Shown here: one piece after another, positions 51,747 to 60,670 of the stretch
How the letters are laid out: each line of letters begins with the position of its first letter
Position numbering within the stretch: position 1 is the first letter of the stretch
NCBI RefSeq assembly: GCF_014648575.1
Contig: NZ_BMRJ01000001.1
Span: 634,087 to 698,086 of the forward strand
DNA length: 64,000 nt
Reading direction: 5' to 3'
Source: Agromyces mediolanus
GTDB taxonomy: Bacteria; Actinomycetota; Actinomycetes; Actinomycetales; Microbacteriaceae
Program-made: the position numbers and the translations under genes
Notes under the pieces: model-generated
What the model was told of the DNA's origin: nothing
Database searches by the model: none
Seen by the model: only the letters and a program-made list of their open reading frames with translations

Positions 51747-52355
51747 ATGATCGAGCTGCCCGTCGGCCTGCCCGCCGAGCTCGTGCCGCTGTCCTGGCTC
51801 CTCGGGGTCTGGGAGGGCTCGGGCGTCATCGACTACACGATCGGCGACGAATCGGTCACCCGGGAGTTCGGCCAGCGCGTGAGCTTCAGCCACGACGGCC
51901 TGCCGCACCTGAACTACACCTCCTACACCTGGCTCTTCCCGGCGGAGGAGGGCGGTGACCCGGTGCCGCTCACGACCGAGACGGGCTACTGGCGCCTCGC
52001 CCGTCCGCGTGGTGAGGGCGACCCCGGCCCGGCGATGCTGCCGGCGAGCGCCGAATCCGCGTACACCGACGCCGAGCAGGTCGAGGCGCTCCGCAACGCC
52101 GACGGCGGCTTCGACCTCGAGGTGCCCATCGTGCACCCCGACGGCGTCACCGAGCTCTACCTCGGCCAGGTCAAGGGCCCGCGCATCGACCTCGCGACGG
52201 ACGCCGTGATCCGCACGAGCGGGGCGAAGCCCTACGCCGCGGCCACCCGCCTCTACGGCCTCGTCGACGGCCACCTGCTCTGGGCCTGGGACATCGCGGC
52301 GCTCGGGCAGGACCTGCGCACGCACGCCTCGGCACGCCTCGCGAAGGCCGACTGA
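51747..52355 (+). CDS. Nitrobindin (FABP-like heme-binding protein)
   Basis: 202 residues forming a predicted 10-strand barrel. The family signature WLLGVWEGSGV is near residue 17; GQRVSFSHDGLPHLNYTSYT and TGYWRLA follow, and the C-terminal SGAKPYAAATRLYGLVDGHL leads to LLWAWDIAALGQ, the region that holds the heme-coordinating His in nitrobindins. These proteins bind ferric heme and isomerise peroxynitrite. Coupled to the next gene by TGATG. Confidence 0.88.
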   Translation: MIELPVGLPAELVPLSWLLGVWEGSGVIDYTIGDESVTREFGQRVSFSHDGLPHLNYTSYTWLFPAEEGGDPVPLTTETGYWRLARPRGEGDPGPAMLPASAESAYTDAEQVEALRNADGGFDLEVPIVHPDGVTELYLGQVKGPRIDLATDAVIRTSGAKPYAAATRLYGLVDGHLLWAWDIAALGQDLRTHASARLAKAD

Positions 52356-53509
52356 TGAGCGATCCGTTCCTCTCCGTGCCCGGCGCCGTCGTCGCCGAGG
52401 GCGTCGACGCCGGCGTCCCCGGCCACTACGGCGAGCCGATGCGCGAGCAGCGCGCGCTCGAGCGCGGCACGGCGGTCGTCGACCTCGGCGGCCGGGGCAT
52501 CGTGACGGTCTCCGGGCCCGACCGGCTGAGCTGGCTGCACTCCATGGCGAGCCAGGCGCTCGATCGACTGGCACCCGGCGGCAGCGCCGAGGCGCTCTTC
52601 CTCGACGCCAACGGTCACATCGAGCACGTCGCGCACGTCATCGACGACGGCGAGCGCAGCTGGCTCATCGTCGAGGGCGACGAGGCCGCCGCGCTCGCCG
52701 CGTTGCTCGACCGCATGCGCTTCATGCTGCGGGTCGAAGTGGCCGACGTCAGCGCCGAGTTCGCCGTGCTCGGCGCCCTCTCGACCGAGGCGCTCGACGC
52801 CGCCGTCGCCGCGGCCGCCCCCGCCGGCGTCGCGCTCGACTGGCACGACCCCTGGGCCGCCGGCAGCCCGGGCGGGCACCGCTACGCGCCCGAGGCCGGG
52901 CACCCGGCGGCATCCTGGACCTGGGTCGAGCGCATCGTCCCGCGCACCGCGCTCGAGGATGCCGCGGCCGCGGTCGCCGCGGGCCGGGTCGCCGCGGCAG
53001 GATCGCTCGCGGCCGAAGCGCTGCGCATCGCCGCCTGGCGCCCGCGCCGCGCGACCGAGGTCGACGAGAAGGCCATCCCGCACGAGCTCGACTGGCTGCG
53101 CAGCGCCGTCGATCTCGGCAAGGGCTGCTACAAGGGGCAGGAGACCGTCGCCAAGGTGCTGAACCTGGGCCGCCCGCCGCGCCGTCTCGTGCTCCTGCAC
53201 CTCGACGGCAGCGACACGGTGCTGCCGGCGGCGGGCGACGAGATCGTCGCCCTCAAGGTGCGGCCCGAGCCGGCCGAGGGCGAGCAGCCCGAGCGTCGGG
53301 TCGTCGGCCGCATCACCTCGAGCGCCATGCACTACGAGCTCGGACCGATCGCCCTCGCCGTCGTGAAGCGGGCCGTGCCGGCCGAACTCGAGCTCATCGT
53401 CGAGAGCCACGGCATCGACGTCGCGGCGGCGCAGGTCGAGATCGTGCCCGCCGACGCCCGCTCCGCGGTCGACGTGCCCCGCCTGCCGCGCCTCGGCGTC
53501 CGCCCCTAG
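52355..53509 (+). CDS. ygfZ: YgfZ/GcvT-domain folate-binding protein
   Basis: 384 residues. The YgfZ signature K-G-C-Y-x-G-Q-E is present as DLGKGCYKGQETVAKVLNLG near residue 255. N-terminal GcvT-like fold: VVDLGGRGIVTVSGPDRLSW then LHSMASQALDRL. YgfZ proteins help repair or assemble Fe-S clusters of enzymes such as MiaB, in a THF-dependent way. Its start shares a base with the nitrobindin stop. Confidence 0.9.
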   Translation: MSDPFLSVPGAVVAEGVDAGVPGHYGEPMREQRALERGTAVVDLGGRGIVTVSGPDRLSWLHSMASQALDRLAPGGSAEALFLDANGHIEHVAHVIDDGERSWLIVEGDEAAALAALLDRMRFMLRVEVADVSAEFAVLGALSTEALDAAVAAAAPAGVALDWHDPWAAGSPGGHRYAPEAGHPAASWTWVERIVPRTALEDAAAAVAAGRVAAAGSLAAEALRIAAWRPRRATEVDEKAIPHELDWLRSAVDLGKGCYKGQETVAKVLNLGRPPRRLVLLHLDGSDTVLPAAGDEIVALKVRPEPAEGEQPERRVVGRITSSAMHYELGPIALAVVKRAVPAELELIVESHGIDVAAAQVEIVPADARSAVDVPRLPRLGVRP

Positions 53510-53569
53510 CCGGCCCGAGCCTGCCCGAGCCGAGCCGGGCTGCCTGCCGGCTGCTGCGCTCGCACCCGC

Positions 53570-54415
53570 TCAGGACGGCGGCGCGACCGCGGCCCAGTCG
53601 AGGGTGAGTTCGCCGAGGCGCCAGCGGCGCACGCCGTCCCGCACGGGCCAGCCCTCGGCCCGCAGCCGGCCGACGACGTCGATCCAGCGCTGCGACGGGC
53701 CGTAGACCGAGAGCGGCGCCGCCTGGGCCCAGGCCCGATCGAGGTCCACGAGCAGGCCGTGCACGCGTTCGCCGGGGACGTTCCGGTGGATCAGCGCCTT
53801 CGGCAGCCGTTCGGCGACGACGGAGGGGCGCTCGAGGTCCCGCAGGCGCAGGCTGATCGTGAAGCTGCGCGGTCCCTCGGCGGTGATCCCGACCCAGCTG
53901 GCGATACGGCCGAGCTCGTCGCACGTGCCCTCGACGAGCAGGCCGCCCGGCGCGAGCCGGTCGGTCATCCGCGCCCAGGCCGACGCGACCTCGCGCTCCT
54001 CGTACTGGCGCAGCACGTTGAAGGCGCGGATGACGGCGGGCCGGCGCTGCCCGGTCGGCACCTCGAAGCCGCCGCGCGCGAACGCGACCGGCAGCTCGGG
54101 GTCGAACGCCGTGCGGCCGGCTCGCACCTCGGCGAGCTGGTCGTCGGCGGTGCGCACCCGGGCGGGGTCGATCTCGAGGCCGAGCACCTCGACGTCCTGG
54201 CGGCGGCGCCGGAGTCGGGCGGCGAGCTCGAAGGCGGTGACTCCGCTCGCGCCGTAGCCGAGGTCGACCACGAAGGGGTCGGCCGCGAGGCGGAGCGACG
54301 GCTGCTCGGCGATCCAGCGGTCCACCCGGCGCAGCCGGTTCGTGTTGGTGGTGCCGCGCGTGATGGCGCCCTCGGGACCCGCGGAGGCGCGGCGGGCGGA
54401 CGGGGGCGGCGGCAT
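53570..54415 (-). CDS. SAM-dependent methyltransferase-like protein
   Basis: 281 residues. The SAM-binding motif I is PFVVDLGYGASGVTAFELA near residue 47, followed by an acidic-loop VEVLGLEIDPARV and a post-motif AVIRAFNVLRQYEEREV. The C-terminal half (RLRDLERPSVVAERLPKALI, GPSQRWIDVVGRLRAEGW) is specific to a conserved actinobacterial group of unknown substrate. Start ATG 54415 has GAGACT 6 nt upstream. Divergent from gpmA. Confidence 0.8.
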   Translation of the reverse strand: MPPPPSARRASAGPEGAITRGTTNTNRLRRVDRWIAEQPSLRLAADPFVVDLGYGASGVTAFELAARLRRRRQDVEVLGLEIDPARVRTADDQLAEVRAGRTAFDPELPVAFARGGFEVPTGQRRPAVIRAFNVLRQYEEREVASAWARMTDRLAPGGLLVEGTCDELGRIASWVGITAEGPRSFTISLRLRDLERPSVVAERLPKALIHRNVPGERVHGLLVDLDRAWAQAAPLSVYGPSQRWIDVVGRLRAEGWPVRDGVRRWRLGELTLDWAAVAPPS

Positions 54416-54481
54416 TCCTCCAGTCTCGCAGGGCGCGACCCGGTTCGTCGCGGCGCCGAGCGCCGCCGCTAGGCTGGGAGC

Positions 54482-55228
54482 ATGCCTCACACCCTCGTGC
54501 TGCTTCGCCACGGCAACAGCGAATGGAACCAGCAGAACCTCTTCACCGGTTGGGTCGATGTCCGGCTCTCCGAGCTCGGCCTCGGCGAGGCCGCCCGCGC
54601 CGGCGAGCTGCTCGCTGCCGAGGGCGTGCTGCCCGACGTGCTGCACACCTCGGTGCTGAGCCGGGCCATCCAGACCGCGAACATCGCACTCGACGTGGCC
54701 GACCGGCTCTGGATCCCCGTGCGCCGCAGCTGGCGGCTGAACGAGCGGCACTACGGCGCCCTGCAGGGCCTCGACAAGGCCGAGACGCTCGAGAAGTACG
54801 GTCCCGAGCAGTTCCAGCTCTGGCGCCGCTCCTTCGACGTGCCGCCGCCGGCGCTCGCCGACGACGCCGAGTACTCGCAGGTCGGCGACCCCCGCTACGC
54901 GGAGCTCGCCGACGACGAGCTGCCCCGCACCGAGTGCCTGAAGGACGTCATCGCCCGCATGCTGCCGTACTGGGAGCAGGACATCATCCCCGACCTCGCG
55001 GCCGGCAAGACGGTGCTCGTGACCGCGCACGGCAACTCGCTCCGCGCGCTCGTGAAGCACCTCGACGGCATCAGCGACGCCGACATCGCCGAGCTCAACA
55101 TCCCGACCGGCATCCCGCTCGTGTACGAGCTCGACGACGACTTCCGTCCGACCGGCCCCGGCCGCTACCTCGACCCCGAGGCGGCTGCGGCCGGTGCGGC
55201 CGCCGTCGCCGCCCAGGGAAAGAAGTAA
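54482..55228 (+). CDS. gpmA: 2,3-bisphosphoglycerate-dependent phosphoglycerate mutase
   Basis: 248 residues, standard length. Catalytic RHG motif in [20 protein letters not shown] (His11 region), [20 protein letters not shown], the second His in [20 protein letters not shown]. It interconverts 3- and 2-phosphoglycerate in glycolysis. TAGGCT exactly 6 nt before the ATG marks a leaderless start. A strong hairpin terminator follows. Confidence 0.97.
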   Translation: MPHTLVLLRHGNSEWNQQNLFTGWVDVRLSELGLGEAARAGELLAAEGVLPDVLHTSVLSRAIQTANIALDVADRLWIPVRRSWRLNERHYGALQGLDKAETLEKYGPEQFQLWRRSFDVPPPALADDAEYSQVGDPRYAELADDELPRTECLKDVIARMLPYWEQDIIPDLAAGKTVLVTAHGNSLRALVKHLDGISDADIAELNIPTGIPLVYELDDDFRPTGPGRYLDPEAAAAGAAAVAAQGKK

Positions 55229-55276
55229 CGCAGGGCAAGAAGTAGCCCGGCGCCGGGCGGGACCGAGCGCACGACG

Positions 55277-55318
55277 CAGCGAGGGCCGGTGGATCATCCG
55301 ATCCACCGGCCCTCGCTG
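55277..55318. terminator. Bidirectional terminator between gpmA and phoU
   Basis: A perfect 18-bp stem: 55277-55294 pairs with 55301-55318 around CATCCG, between convergent genes. Confidence 0.9.
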
Positions 55319-55335
55319 TCTGCGCCGGTGCGACG

Positions 55336-55989
55336 CTACGGCGCCTCGGGCGCCCAATCGCCGGTCGCGAGGTACTGCACCTTCTTCGCGATCGACACCG
55401 CGTGGTCCGCGAAGCGCTCGTGGTAGCGGCTGGCGAGCGTCGCGTCGACGGTGTCGACGGCCTCGCCCTTCCAGGTCTCGCCGAGCACCTTGTCGAACAC
55501 CTGCAGGTGCAGGGCGTCGATCTCGTCGTCCTCGTTGCGGATCTGCTCGGCGAGCTCGACGTCCTCGGTCGTCAGCAGCTCGGTGAGCTTCTTCGCGATC
55601 TCGACGTCGAGCCGGCCCATCTCGGCGAAGGTCGGCCGGAGCGTCTTCGGCACGACCTTGTCGGGGAAGCGGTAGCGCGCGAGCTGCGCGATGTGGGTCG
55701 ACATGTCGCCCATCCGCTCGAGCGAGGCGCTGATGCGCAGCGCGCTGACGACGATGCGCAGGTCGCGGGCGACCGGCTGCTGACGGGCGAGGATCGTGAT
55801 CGCGAGCTCGTCGAGGGCGAGCGCCGCCTGGTCGATGCCGTGGTCGTCGGCGATGACCTCCTCCGCGAGCGCCACATCGGACTCGTTGAACGCACGGGTG
55901 GCCTTGTCGATCGACTCCGCGACGAGACCGGCGATCTCGACGAGCCGGTCCTGGACCTCGCGCAGCTCCTGCTGGAACACCTCACGCAT
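55336..55989 (-). CDS. phoU: Phosphate signalling protein PhoU
   Basis: 217 residues in two three-helix repeats. Both metal-binding E(D)xxxD signatures of PhoU are seen: ADDHGIDQAALALDELAITI and EDDEIDALHLQVFDKVLG-type sequence (RNEDDEIDALHLQVFDKVLG). It connects the Pst transporter with the SenX3/RegX3 pair and prevents signalling when phosphate is ample. Divergent from senX3; the spacer carries PHO-like repeats oriented towards phoU. Confidence 0.95.
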   Translation of the reverse strand: MREVFQQELREVQDRLVEIAGLVAESIDKATRAFNESDVALAEEVIADDHGIDQAALALDELAITILARQQPVARDLRIVVSALRISASLERMGDMSTHIAQLARYRFPDKVVPKTLRPTFAEMGRLDVEIAKKLTELLTTEDVELAEQIRNEDDEIDALHLQVFDKVLGETWKGEAVDTVDATLASRYHERFADHAVSIAKKVQYLATGDWAPEAP

Positions 55990-56075
55990 GACTGTGAATC
56001 CTCACACCTCTCTTGCATCGGCACGGACGCGCTGATGCACCGGTTCCGACCGGCGCGGCAATCCTCCCGATCGAA

Positions 56076-56104
56076 GGTGAACAGCAGGTGCCGTTCTCCT
56101 GAAC
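56076..56104 (-). promoter_or_regulatory. PHO-like box upstream of phoU
   Basis: On the minus strand GTTCAGGAGAA, CGGCACCTGCT and GTTCACCTTCG follow each other at an exact 11-bp period (plus-strand cores 56098-56104, 56087-56093, 56076-56082). The third unit matches GTTCACC fully; the others partly. It lies 87-115 bp before phoU and within 100 bp of senX3, suggesting feedback control by RegX3. Confidence 0.7.
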
Positions 56105-56176
56105 ACTGACCAACGTACCGTCGTATTCGGCCCGATCGGCGACGGACGCCCTTCACGCATCGTTAGTGTGGGAGCC

Positions 56177-57376
56177 ATGGACTCCACCTGGGTGGTGGTC
56201 GCAGCGCTCGCCCTCGGCCTCTTCCTCGGCGCCGCCTTCATGGTCGTGCTGCACATGGCCGAACGACGCGGGCAGAGCGCGGCGAACGTCGCGACCCCGA
56301 GCGTGCCCGAGGGCGTCGATCAGGTGCTCGAGGTGCTCGACTCGGCCGGCGTCGTCGTCGACCCCTCGAACAACGTGCTGCGGGCGTCGCCCGGCGCGCT
56401 GGCCATGGGGCTCGTGCGCGGGCAGACGCTCGCCCACCAGGAGCTGCTCGACTTCGCCGGGCGGGTGCGCCGCACGGGGGAGCCGATCGCGGAGGAGCTC
56501 GAGCTCGCCCGCGGCCCCTTCGGCGAGCAGACGATGCTCGTGAGCGTCAGGGTGGCCCGGCTCGGCGCGCGCTTCGTGCTCATCGTCGTCGAGGACCGCA
56601 CCGAGGCGCACCGCCTCGACGAGGTGCGCCGCGACTTCATCGCGAACATCAGCCACGAGCTCAAGACGCCGATCGCCTCGGTCGGCCTCCTCGCGGAGGC
56701 GCTCGGCGAGGCCGCCGACGAGCCCGCGCAGGTGCAGCGCTTCGCCGGCCGGCTCGAGGTCGAGGCGCAGCGGCTCGCGCGCATCACCGGCGAGATCATC
56801 GAGCTCTCGAAGCTCCAGGCGAAGGATGCCCTGCGGCCCGACACGATCGTCCGGATCGACGAGGTCGTGGCCGCCGCCGTCGACCAGAACCGGGTGGTCG
56901 CGCAGGCCAAGGACATCGACGTCGCGGTGCGCGGCGCGAAGCGGGCCGAGGTCTACGGCGACCGCGCCCTCCTCGCGGTGGCCGTGCACAACCTCATCGC
57001 GAACGCGATCGCGTACTCCAACGAGGGCGGCCGGGTCGGCGTCGGCGTCTCCACGAAGAAGGGCGCGGTCGAGATCTCCGTGACGGATCAGGGCGTCGGC
57101 ATGGCCGCCGACGAGCTCGACCGCGTCTTCGAGCGGTTCTACCGCGTCGACCAGGCCCGCAGCCGAAACACCGGCGGGACGGGCCTCGGCCTCAGCATCG
57201 TGAAGCACACCGTGCAGAACCACGGCGGCGACGTCCGCGTCTGGTCGCAGCCGGGTCGCGGCTCGACCTTCACGATCCGACTGCCGCTCGCCGCGGCCGT
57301 CGAGCCCCAGGACCAGGAGGGCCAGCCGCCCGCCTCCATCGATCCCACCCCCGCATCCCGAGGAGCCGTCACGTGA
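56177..57376 (+). CDS. senX3: Phosphate-responsive sensor histidine kinase (SenX3/PhoR)
   Basis: 399 residues from ATG 56177. One N-terminal membrane helix (about 5-27), a PAS-like domain (about 45-140), then HisKA with phosphorylated His160 in RRDFIANISHELKTPIASV, N-box VHNLIANAIAYSNEGG, and G-boxes DQGVGMAADELDRVFERFYR and GGTGLGLSIVKH. It phosphorylates RegX3 when phosphate is low. TAGTGT ends 7 nt before the ATG. The gene overlaps regX3 by GTGA. Confidence 0.95.
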   Translation: MDSTWVVVAALALGLFLGAAFMVVLHMAERRGQSAANVATPSVPEGVDQVLEVLDSAGVVVDPSNNVLRASPGALAMGLVRGQTLAHQELLDFAGRVRRTGEPIAEELELARGPFGEQTMLVSVRVARLGARFVLIVVEDRTEAHRLDEVRRDFIANISHELKTPIASVGLLAEALGEAADEPAQVQRFAGRLEVEAQRLARITGEIIELSKLQAKDALRPDTIVRIDEVVAAAVDQNRVVAQAKDIDVAVRGAKRAEVYGDRALLAVAVHNLIANAIAYSNEGGRVGVGVSTKKGAVEISVTDQGVGMAADELDRVFERFYRVDQARSRNTGGTGLGLSIVKHTVQNHGGDVRVWSQPGRGSTFTIRLPLAAAVEPQDQEGQPPASIDPTPASRGAVT

Positions 57377-58053
57377 CTCGAATCCTGCTCGTCGAAGACG
57401 AGATCGCCCTGTCCGACCCGCTCAGCTTCCTGCTCGAGCGCGAGGGCTACGAGGTGGAGGTCGCCGCCGACGGCCGCGACGCCCTCGAGGCCTTCGACCG
57501 CGACGGCGCCGACCTCGTCCTCCTCGACCTCATGCTCCCCGGCCTGCCGGGCACCGAGGTCTGCCGGGAGCTCCGCAACCGTTCGAGCGTGCCGATCATC
57601 ATGCTCACGGCGAAGGACTCGGAGATCGACATCGTCGTGGGCCTCGAGCTCGGCGCCGACGACTACGTGACGAAGCCCTACTCGACCAGGGAGCTGCTCG
57701 CCCGCGTGCGGGCCGTGCTCCGCCGACGGGTGGATGCGGCGGACTTCGACGACGCGGTGCTCGAGGCGGGCCGGGTCCGGATGGACGTCGACCGGCACAC
57801 CGTCGAGGTCGACGGCGCCGCCGTGCCGATGCCGCTGAAGGAGTTCGAGCTGCTCGAGCTGCTGATGCGCAACGCCGGCCGGGTGCTCACCCGCGGCCAG
57901 CTCATCGACCGGGTCTGGGGGTCGGACTACTTCGGCGACACGAAGACGCTCGACGTGCACATCAAGCGCATCCGCTCGAAGATCGAGGTCTCCCCGTCGG
58001 AGCCGGTGCAGCTCGTGACCGTGCGCGGCCTCGGCTACCGCTTCGAGGCCTGA
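57373..58053 (+). CDS. regX3: Response regulator RegX3/PhoP
   Basis: 226 residues from GTG 57373, with AGGAG upstream inside senX3. Receiver domain: RILLVEDEIALSDPLSFLLE, phosphoacceptor Asp52 in LVLLDLMLPGLPG, LTAKDSEIDIVVGLELGADD and the conserved Lys in YVTKPYSTREL. OmpR-type winged helix: LKEFELLELLMRNAGRVLTR and RVWGSDYFGDTKTLDVHIKR. It should bind GTTCACC-type PHO boxes such as those before pstS and phoU. Confidence 0.96.
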   Translation: MTRILLVEDEIALSDPLSFLLEREGYEVEVAADGRDALEAFDRDGADLVLLDLMLPGLPGTEVCRELRNRSSVPIIMLTAKDSEIDIVVGLELGADDYVTKPYSTRELLARVRAVLRRRVDAADFDDAVLEAGRVRMDVDRHTVEVDGAAVPMPLKEFELLELLMRNAGRVLTRGQLIDRVWGSDYFGDTKTLDVHIKRIRSKIEVSPSEPVQLVTVRGLGYRFEA

Positions 58054-58095
58054 GCCGCGGCGGCGGCCCGTCCCGAAGGGGCGGGGCCGCGCGAA

Positions 58096-58137
58096 AGACC
58101 CCGGGTCGCCGCTCGTGCGAGCAGCGACCCGGGGTCT
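58096..58137. terminator. Bidirectional terminator after regX3
   Basis: AGACCCCGGGTCGC (58096-58109) pairs perfectly with its complement at 58124-58137; the 14-nt interior can form a small extra hairpin (GCTCG/CGAGC). Between convergent genes. Confidence 0.9.
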
Positions 58138-58151
58138 CGTGCGCGGGTGCC

Positions 58152-58634
58152 TTACGGCACGAGCGACTTGTACTCCGCGAGGGCGCCGTCGAGGACGGGG
58201 ACGTTGATCTCCTGGCCCTCGGCGCCGCTGTACTGGAAGAACATCGGCATGAGCGAGCCGGGGATCGAGTCGATGCCGTCGAGCAGCACGGGCTCCTGGA
58301 CCTCGAGGCCCTCGACGTCGTCGACGCCGAACGCGACGGTGCTGCCGGCGGCGATCTTGATCGGCTCGGTGACGGTGCTGCCGTCGCCGAACTCGACGTT
58401 CAGCGAGGCATCCTTGTCGCCGCGGTTCACGACCGTCATCACGAGATTGCCCTGCTCGCCGTCGTCGCTCACGACGAGGACGTTGCGGAGGTCGAGCTGG
58501 CCGACGTTGACGGAGACGCCGTCGCTCGCGTCGTAGTGCTCGGTGGTCGCCTGGTAGGTGATCATCGAGCAGCCGCTGGCGCCGATGACGATACCGAGAG
58601 CGAGAGCGGCGGATGCCGCGAGACGCGCCTTCAC
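58152..58634 (-). CDS. Small lipoprotein of unknown function
   Basis: 160 residues from GTG 58634, with GGAGG 4 nt upstream. Signal peptide with lipobox GASGC, lipidated Cys22. The mature domain is a predicted beta sandwich with LRNVLVVSDDGEQGNLVMTV, VNRGDKDASLNVEFGDGSTV and IAAGSTVAFGVDD. This is the layout of actinobacterial putative copper-chaperone-like (DUF461/PCuAC-type) or DNA-uptake lipoproteins without their metal motif. Gene position between regX3 and carD is conserved in Microbacteriaceae to my knowledge; role unknown. Confidence 0.75.
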   Translation of the reverse strand: MKARLAASAALALGIVIGASGCSMITYQATTEHYDASDGVSVNVGQLDLRNVLVVSDDGEQGNLVMTVVNRGDKDASLNVEFGDGSTVTEPIKIAAGSTVAFGVDDVEGLEVQEPVLLDGIDSIPGSLMPMFFQYSGAEGQEINVPVLDGALAEYKSLVP

Positions 58635-58794
58635 AGAACCTCCAAGTCCGAAGCCGTGCGCGCGGATCGGCCGTCGCGCACGCGTGGGAATCGTGTCGAG
58701 CATAGCCTACGGAGGTGCATGCCCGTGGAGGGCCGCATACCTTAGCACGATCCCTGATGTGATATCCTGAAAGTTGCCGAAAGGACTATCATTC

Positions 58795-59277
58795 ATGCTT
58801 TTTGAGGTTGGCGAGACCGTCGTTTACCCGCACCACGGCGCTGCAACGATCACCGAGGTGAAGAAACGGATCATCAAGGGCGAAGAGAAGCTCTACCTCA
58901 AGCTGAACGTCACGCAGGGCGACCTCGTCATCGAGGTCCCCGCCGAGAACGTCGATCTCGTCGGTGTCCGCGACGTCATCGGCAAGGAGGGCCTCGATCG
59001 CGTGTTCGAGGTGCTGCGCGCGCCGTTCACCGAGGAGCCGACCAACTGGTCGCGCCGCTACAAGGCGAACCTCGAGAAGCTCGCGTCCGGTGACGTGATC
59101 AAGGTGTCCGAGGTCGTGCGCGACCTGTGGCGCCGCGACCAGGACCGCGGCCTCTCGGCCGGCGAGAAGCGCATGCTCGCGAAGGCCCGGCAGATCCTCA
59201 TCTCGGAGCTCGCGCTCGCCGAGAAGACCGACGAGGAGCAGGCCTCGGTCGTGCTCGACGAGGTCCTCGCCTCCTGA
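58795..59277 (+). CDS. carD: RNA polymerase-binding transcription factor CarD
   Basis: 160 residues from ATG 58795 (AAAGGA 9 nt upstream; TATCCT -10 at 58763-58768). N-terminal Tudor-like RNAP-interaction domain: [20 protein letters not shown] and [21 protein letters not shown]-terminal helical DNA-binding part: [40 protein letters not shown] with the conserved Trp that wedges the upstream edge of the -10 bubble. It stabilises open complexes, above all at rRNA promoters. Followed by ispDF and cysS, as in many actinobacteria. Confidence 0.97.
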   Translation: MLFEVGETVVYPHHGAATITEVKKRIIKGEEKLYLKLNVTQGDLVIEVPAENVDLVGVRDVIGKEGLDRVFEVLRAPFTEEPTNWSRRYKANLEKLASGDVIKVSEVVRDLWRRDQDRGLSAGEKRMLAKARQILISELALAEKTDEEQASVVLDEVLAS

Positions 59278-59344
59278 GCCGCGATCGCGCCAGGCGCCGC
59301 ACGCCCGCCGTCGCGGTGCCCGGTCCTGGCGGTACGCTCGGAGG

Positions 59345-60616
59345 GTGAGCACCCCCTCCGTCGCCGTCATCGTCGTCGCCGCGGGCAGCGGCACCCGACT
59401 CGGCCGGCCCGAGCCGAAGGCCTTCGTGCCCCTCGGCGACGGCACGCTGCTCTCGCACGCCGTGCGCGGCGTGCTCGGCATGCGTGAGCCCGTGCAGCTC
59501 GTCGTCGTGGTCCCGGCCGAGCGCGTCGACCAGACGCGCGCCGAGCTGCTGGCGAGCGCGGATGCCTCGGCCGAGCTCGTCGTCGTCGTCGCCGGCGGCG
59601 AACTCCGGCAGGACTCCGTCGCCGCGGGGCTCGCCCAGCTCGCCCCCGAGATCGGCGTCGTGCTCGTGCACGACGCGGCGCGGGCGCTCACCCCCTCCCT
59701 GCTCTTCGACGAGGTCGCCGCCGCGGTCCGCACCCGGGGCCACGGCGTCGTGCCGGGGCTCCCCGTCGTCGACACCGTGAAGCGCGTCGCCGACGGCCGG
59801 GTCGTCGAGACCGTCGACCGCGCCGAGCTCGCGGCGGTGCAGACCCCCCAGGGCTTCCCGCGGGGTGCGCTCGAGCGCGCCTACCGCCTCGCCGGCGGCG
59901 AGTTCACCGACGACGCCGCGCTCGCCGCAGCGGCGGGTGTGCAGGTCGACGTCGTGCCCGGCGATGTGCGGGCGTTCAAGATCACGGTGCCCGCCGATCT
60001 GCGCCGGGCCGAGCAGCTCGTCGCCGAGGCCGGCGCCGGAGCCGAGGCATCCGTTCGTGAGGGGGGCTCCGCCGCCCAGCCGCACGCCGACGACGCCGAA
60101 CCGTCGATCCTCCCGCCCGAGCCCGTCGCGGAGCCGCGCGTGCTCGTGCCCCGCGTCGGCACGGGCGTCGACGTGCACGCCTTCGCCGACGACGACACGC
60201 CCCTCTGGCTCGCCGGGCTCGAGTGGCCGGGGGAGCGCGGCCTGGCCGGCCACAGCGACGGCGACGCCGCGAGCCACGCGATCTGCGACGCGCTGCTCGC
60301 CGCGGCCGGACTCGGCGACGTCGGCCGCATCTTCGGCACCGCCGACCCCGAGCTCGACGGTGCGCACGGCGAGGTGTTCCTCCGCGAGACGGTGCGGCGG
60401 GTCCGTGAAGCGGGCTTCGTCGTCGGCAATGTGAGCGTGCAGCTCGTCGGCAACCGGCCGAAGCTCGCGCCCCGCCGCGAGGAGGCCGAGGCGCTCCTCA
60501 GCCGCTTCGTGGGGGCCCCGGTCAGCGTCTCCGCGACGACGAGCGACGGCCTCGGCTTCACCGGCCGCGGCGAGGGCGTCGCCGCGATCGCGACCGCGCT
60601 GCTGCTGCCCGCCTGA
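59345..60616 (+). CDS. ispDF: Bifunctional IspD/IspF of the MEP isoprenoid pathway
   Basis: 423 residues. IspD domain (about 1-230): [44 protein letters not shown] and [19 protein letters not shown] linker of about 35 residues rich in Ala/Glu/Pro joins the IspF domain (about 268-423): [13 protein letters not shown] with metal Asp/His, [31 protein letters not shown] and [20 protein letters not shown]. It makes CDP-ME and, after IspE, cyclises to MEcPP. TACGCT lies 6 nt before the GTG start. Confidence 0.96.
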   Translation: MSTPSVAVIVVAAGSGTRLGRPEPKAFVPLGDGTLLSHAVRGVLGMREPVQLVVVVPAERVDQTRAELLASADASAELVVVVAGGELRQDSVAAGLAQLAPEIGVVLVHDAARALTPSLLFDEVAAAVRTRGHGVVPGLPVVDTVKRVADGRVVETVDRAELAAVQTPQGFPRGALERAYRLAGGEFTDDAALAAAAGVQVDVVPGDVRAFKITVPADLRRAEQLVAEAGAGAEASVREGGSAAQPHADDAEPSILPPEPVAEPRVLVPRVGTGVDVHAFADDDTPLWLAGLEWPGERGLAGHSDGDAASHAICDALLAAAGLGDVGRIFGTADPELDGAHGEVFLRETVRRVREAGFVVGNVSVQLVGNRPKLAPRREEAEALLSRFVGAPVSVSATTSDGLGFTGRGEGVAAIATALLLPA

Positions 60617-60670
60617 AGTCCCGGGCGGCCCGCCCAGGTTCACGCGCCCGCCCGCCGGTAGGCTGGAGCG

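Noticed and set aside
58782-58800. TTG 58774 as the carD start
   Set aside because: It would add seven residues not typical of CarD and place the AAAGGA site inside the gene; ATG 58795 begins the conserved sequence.
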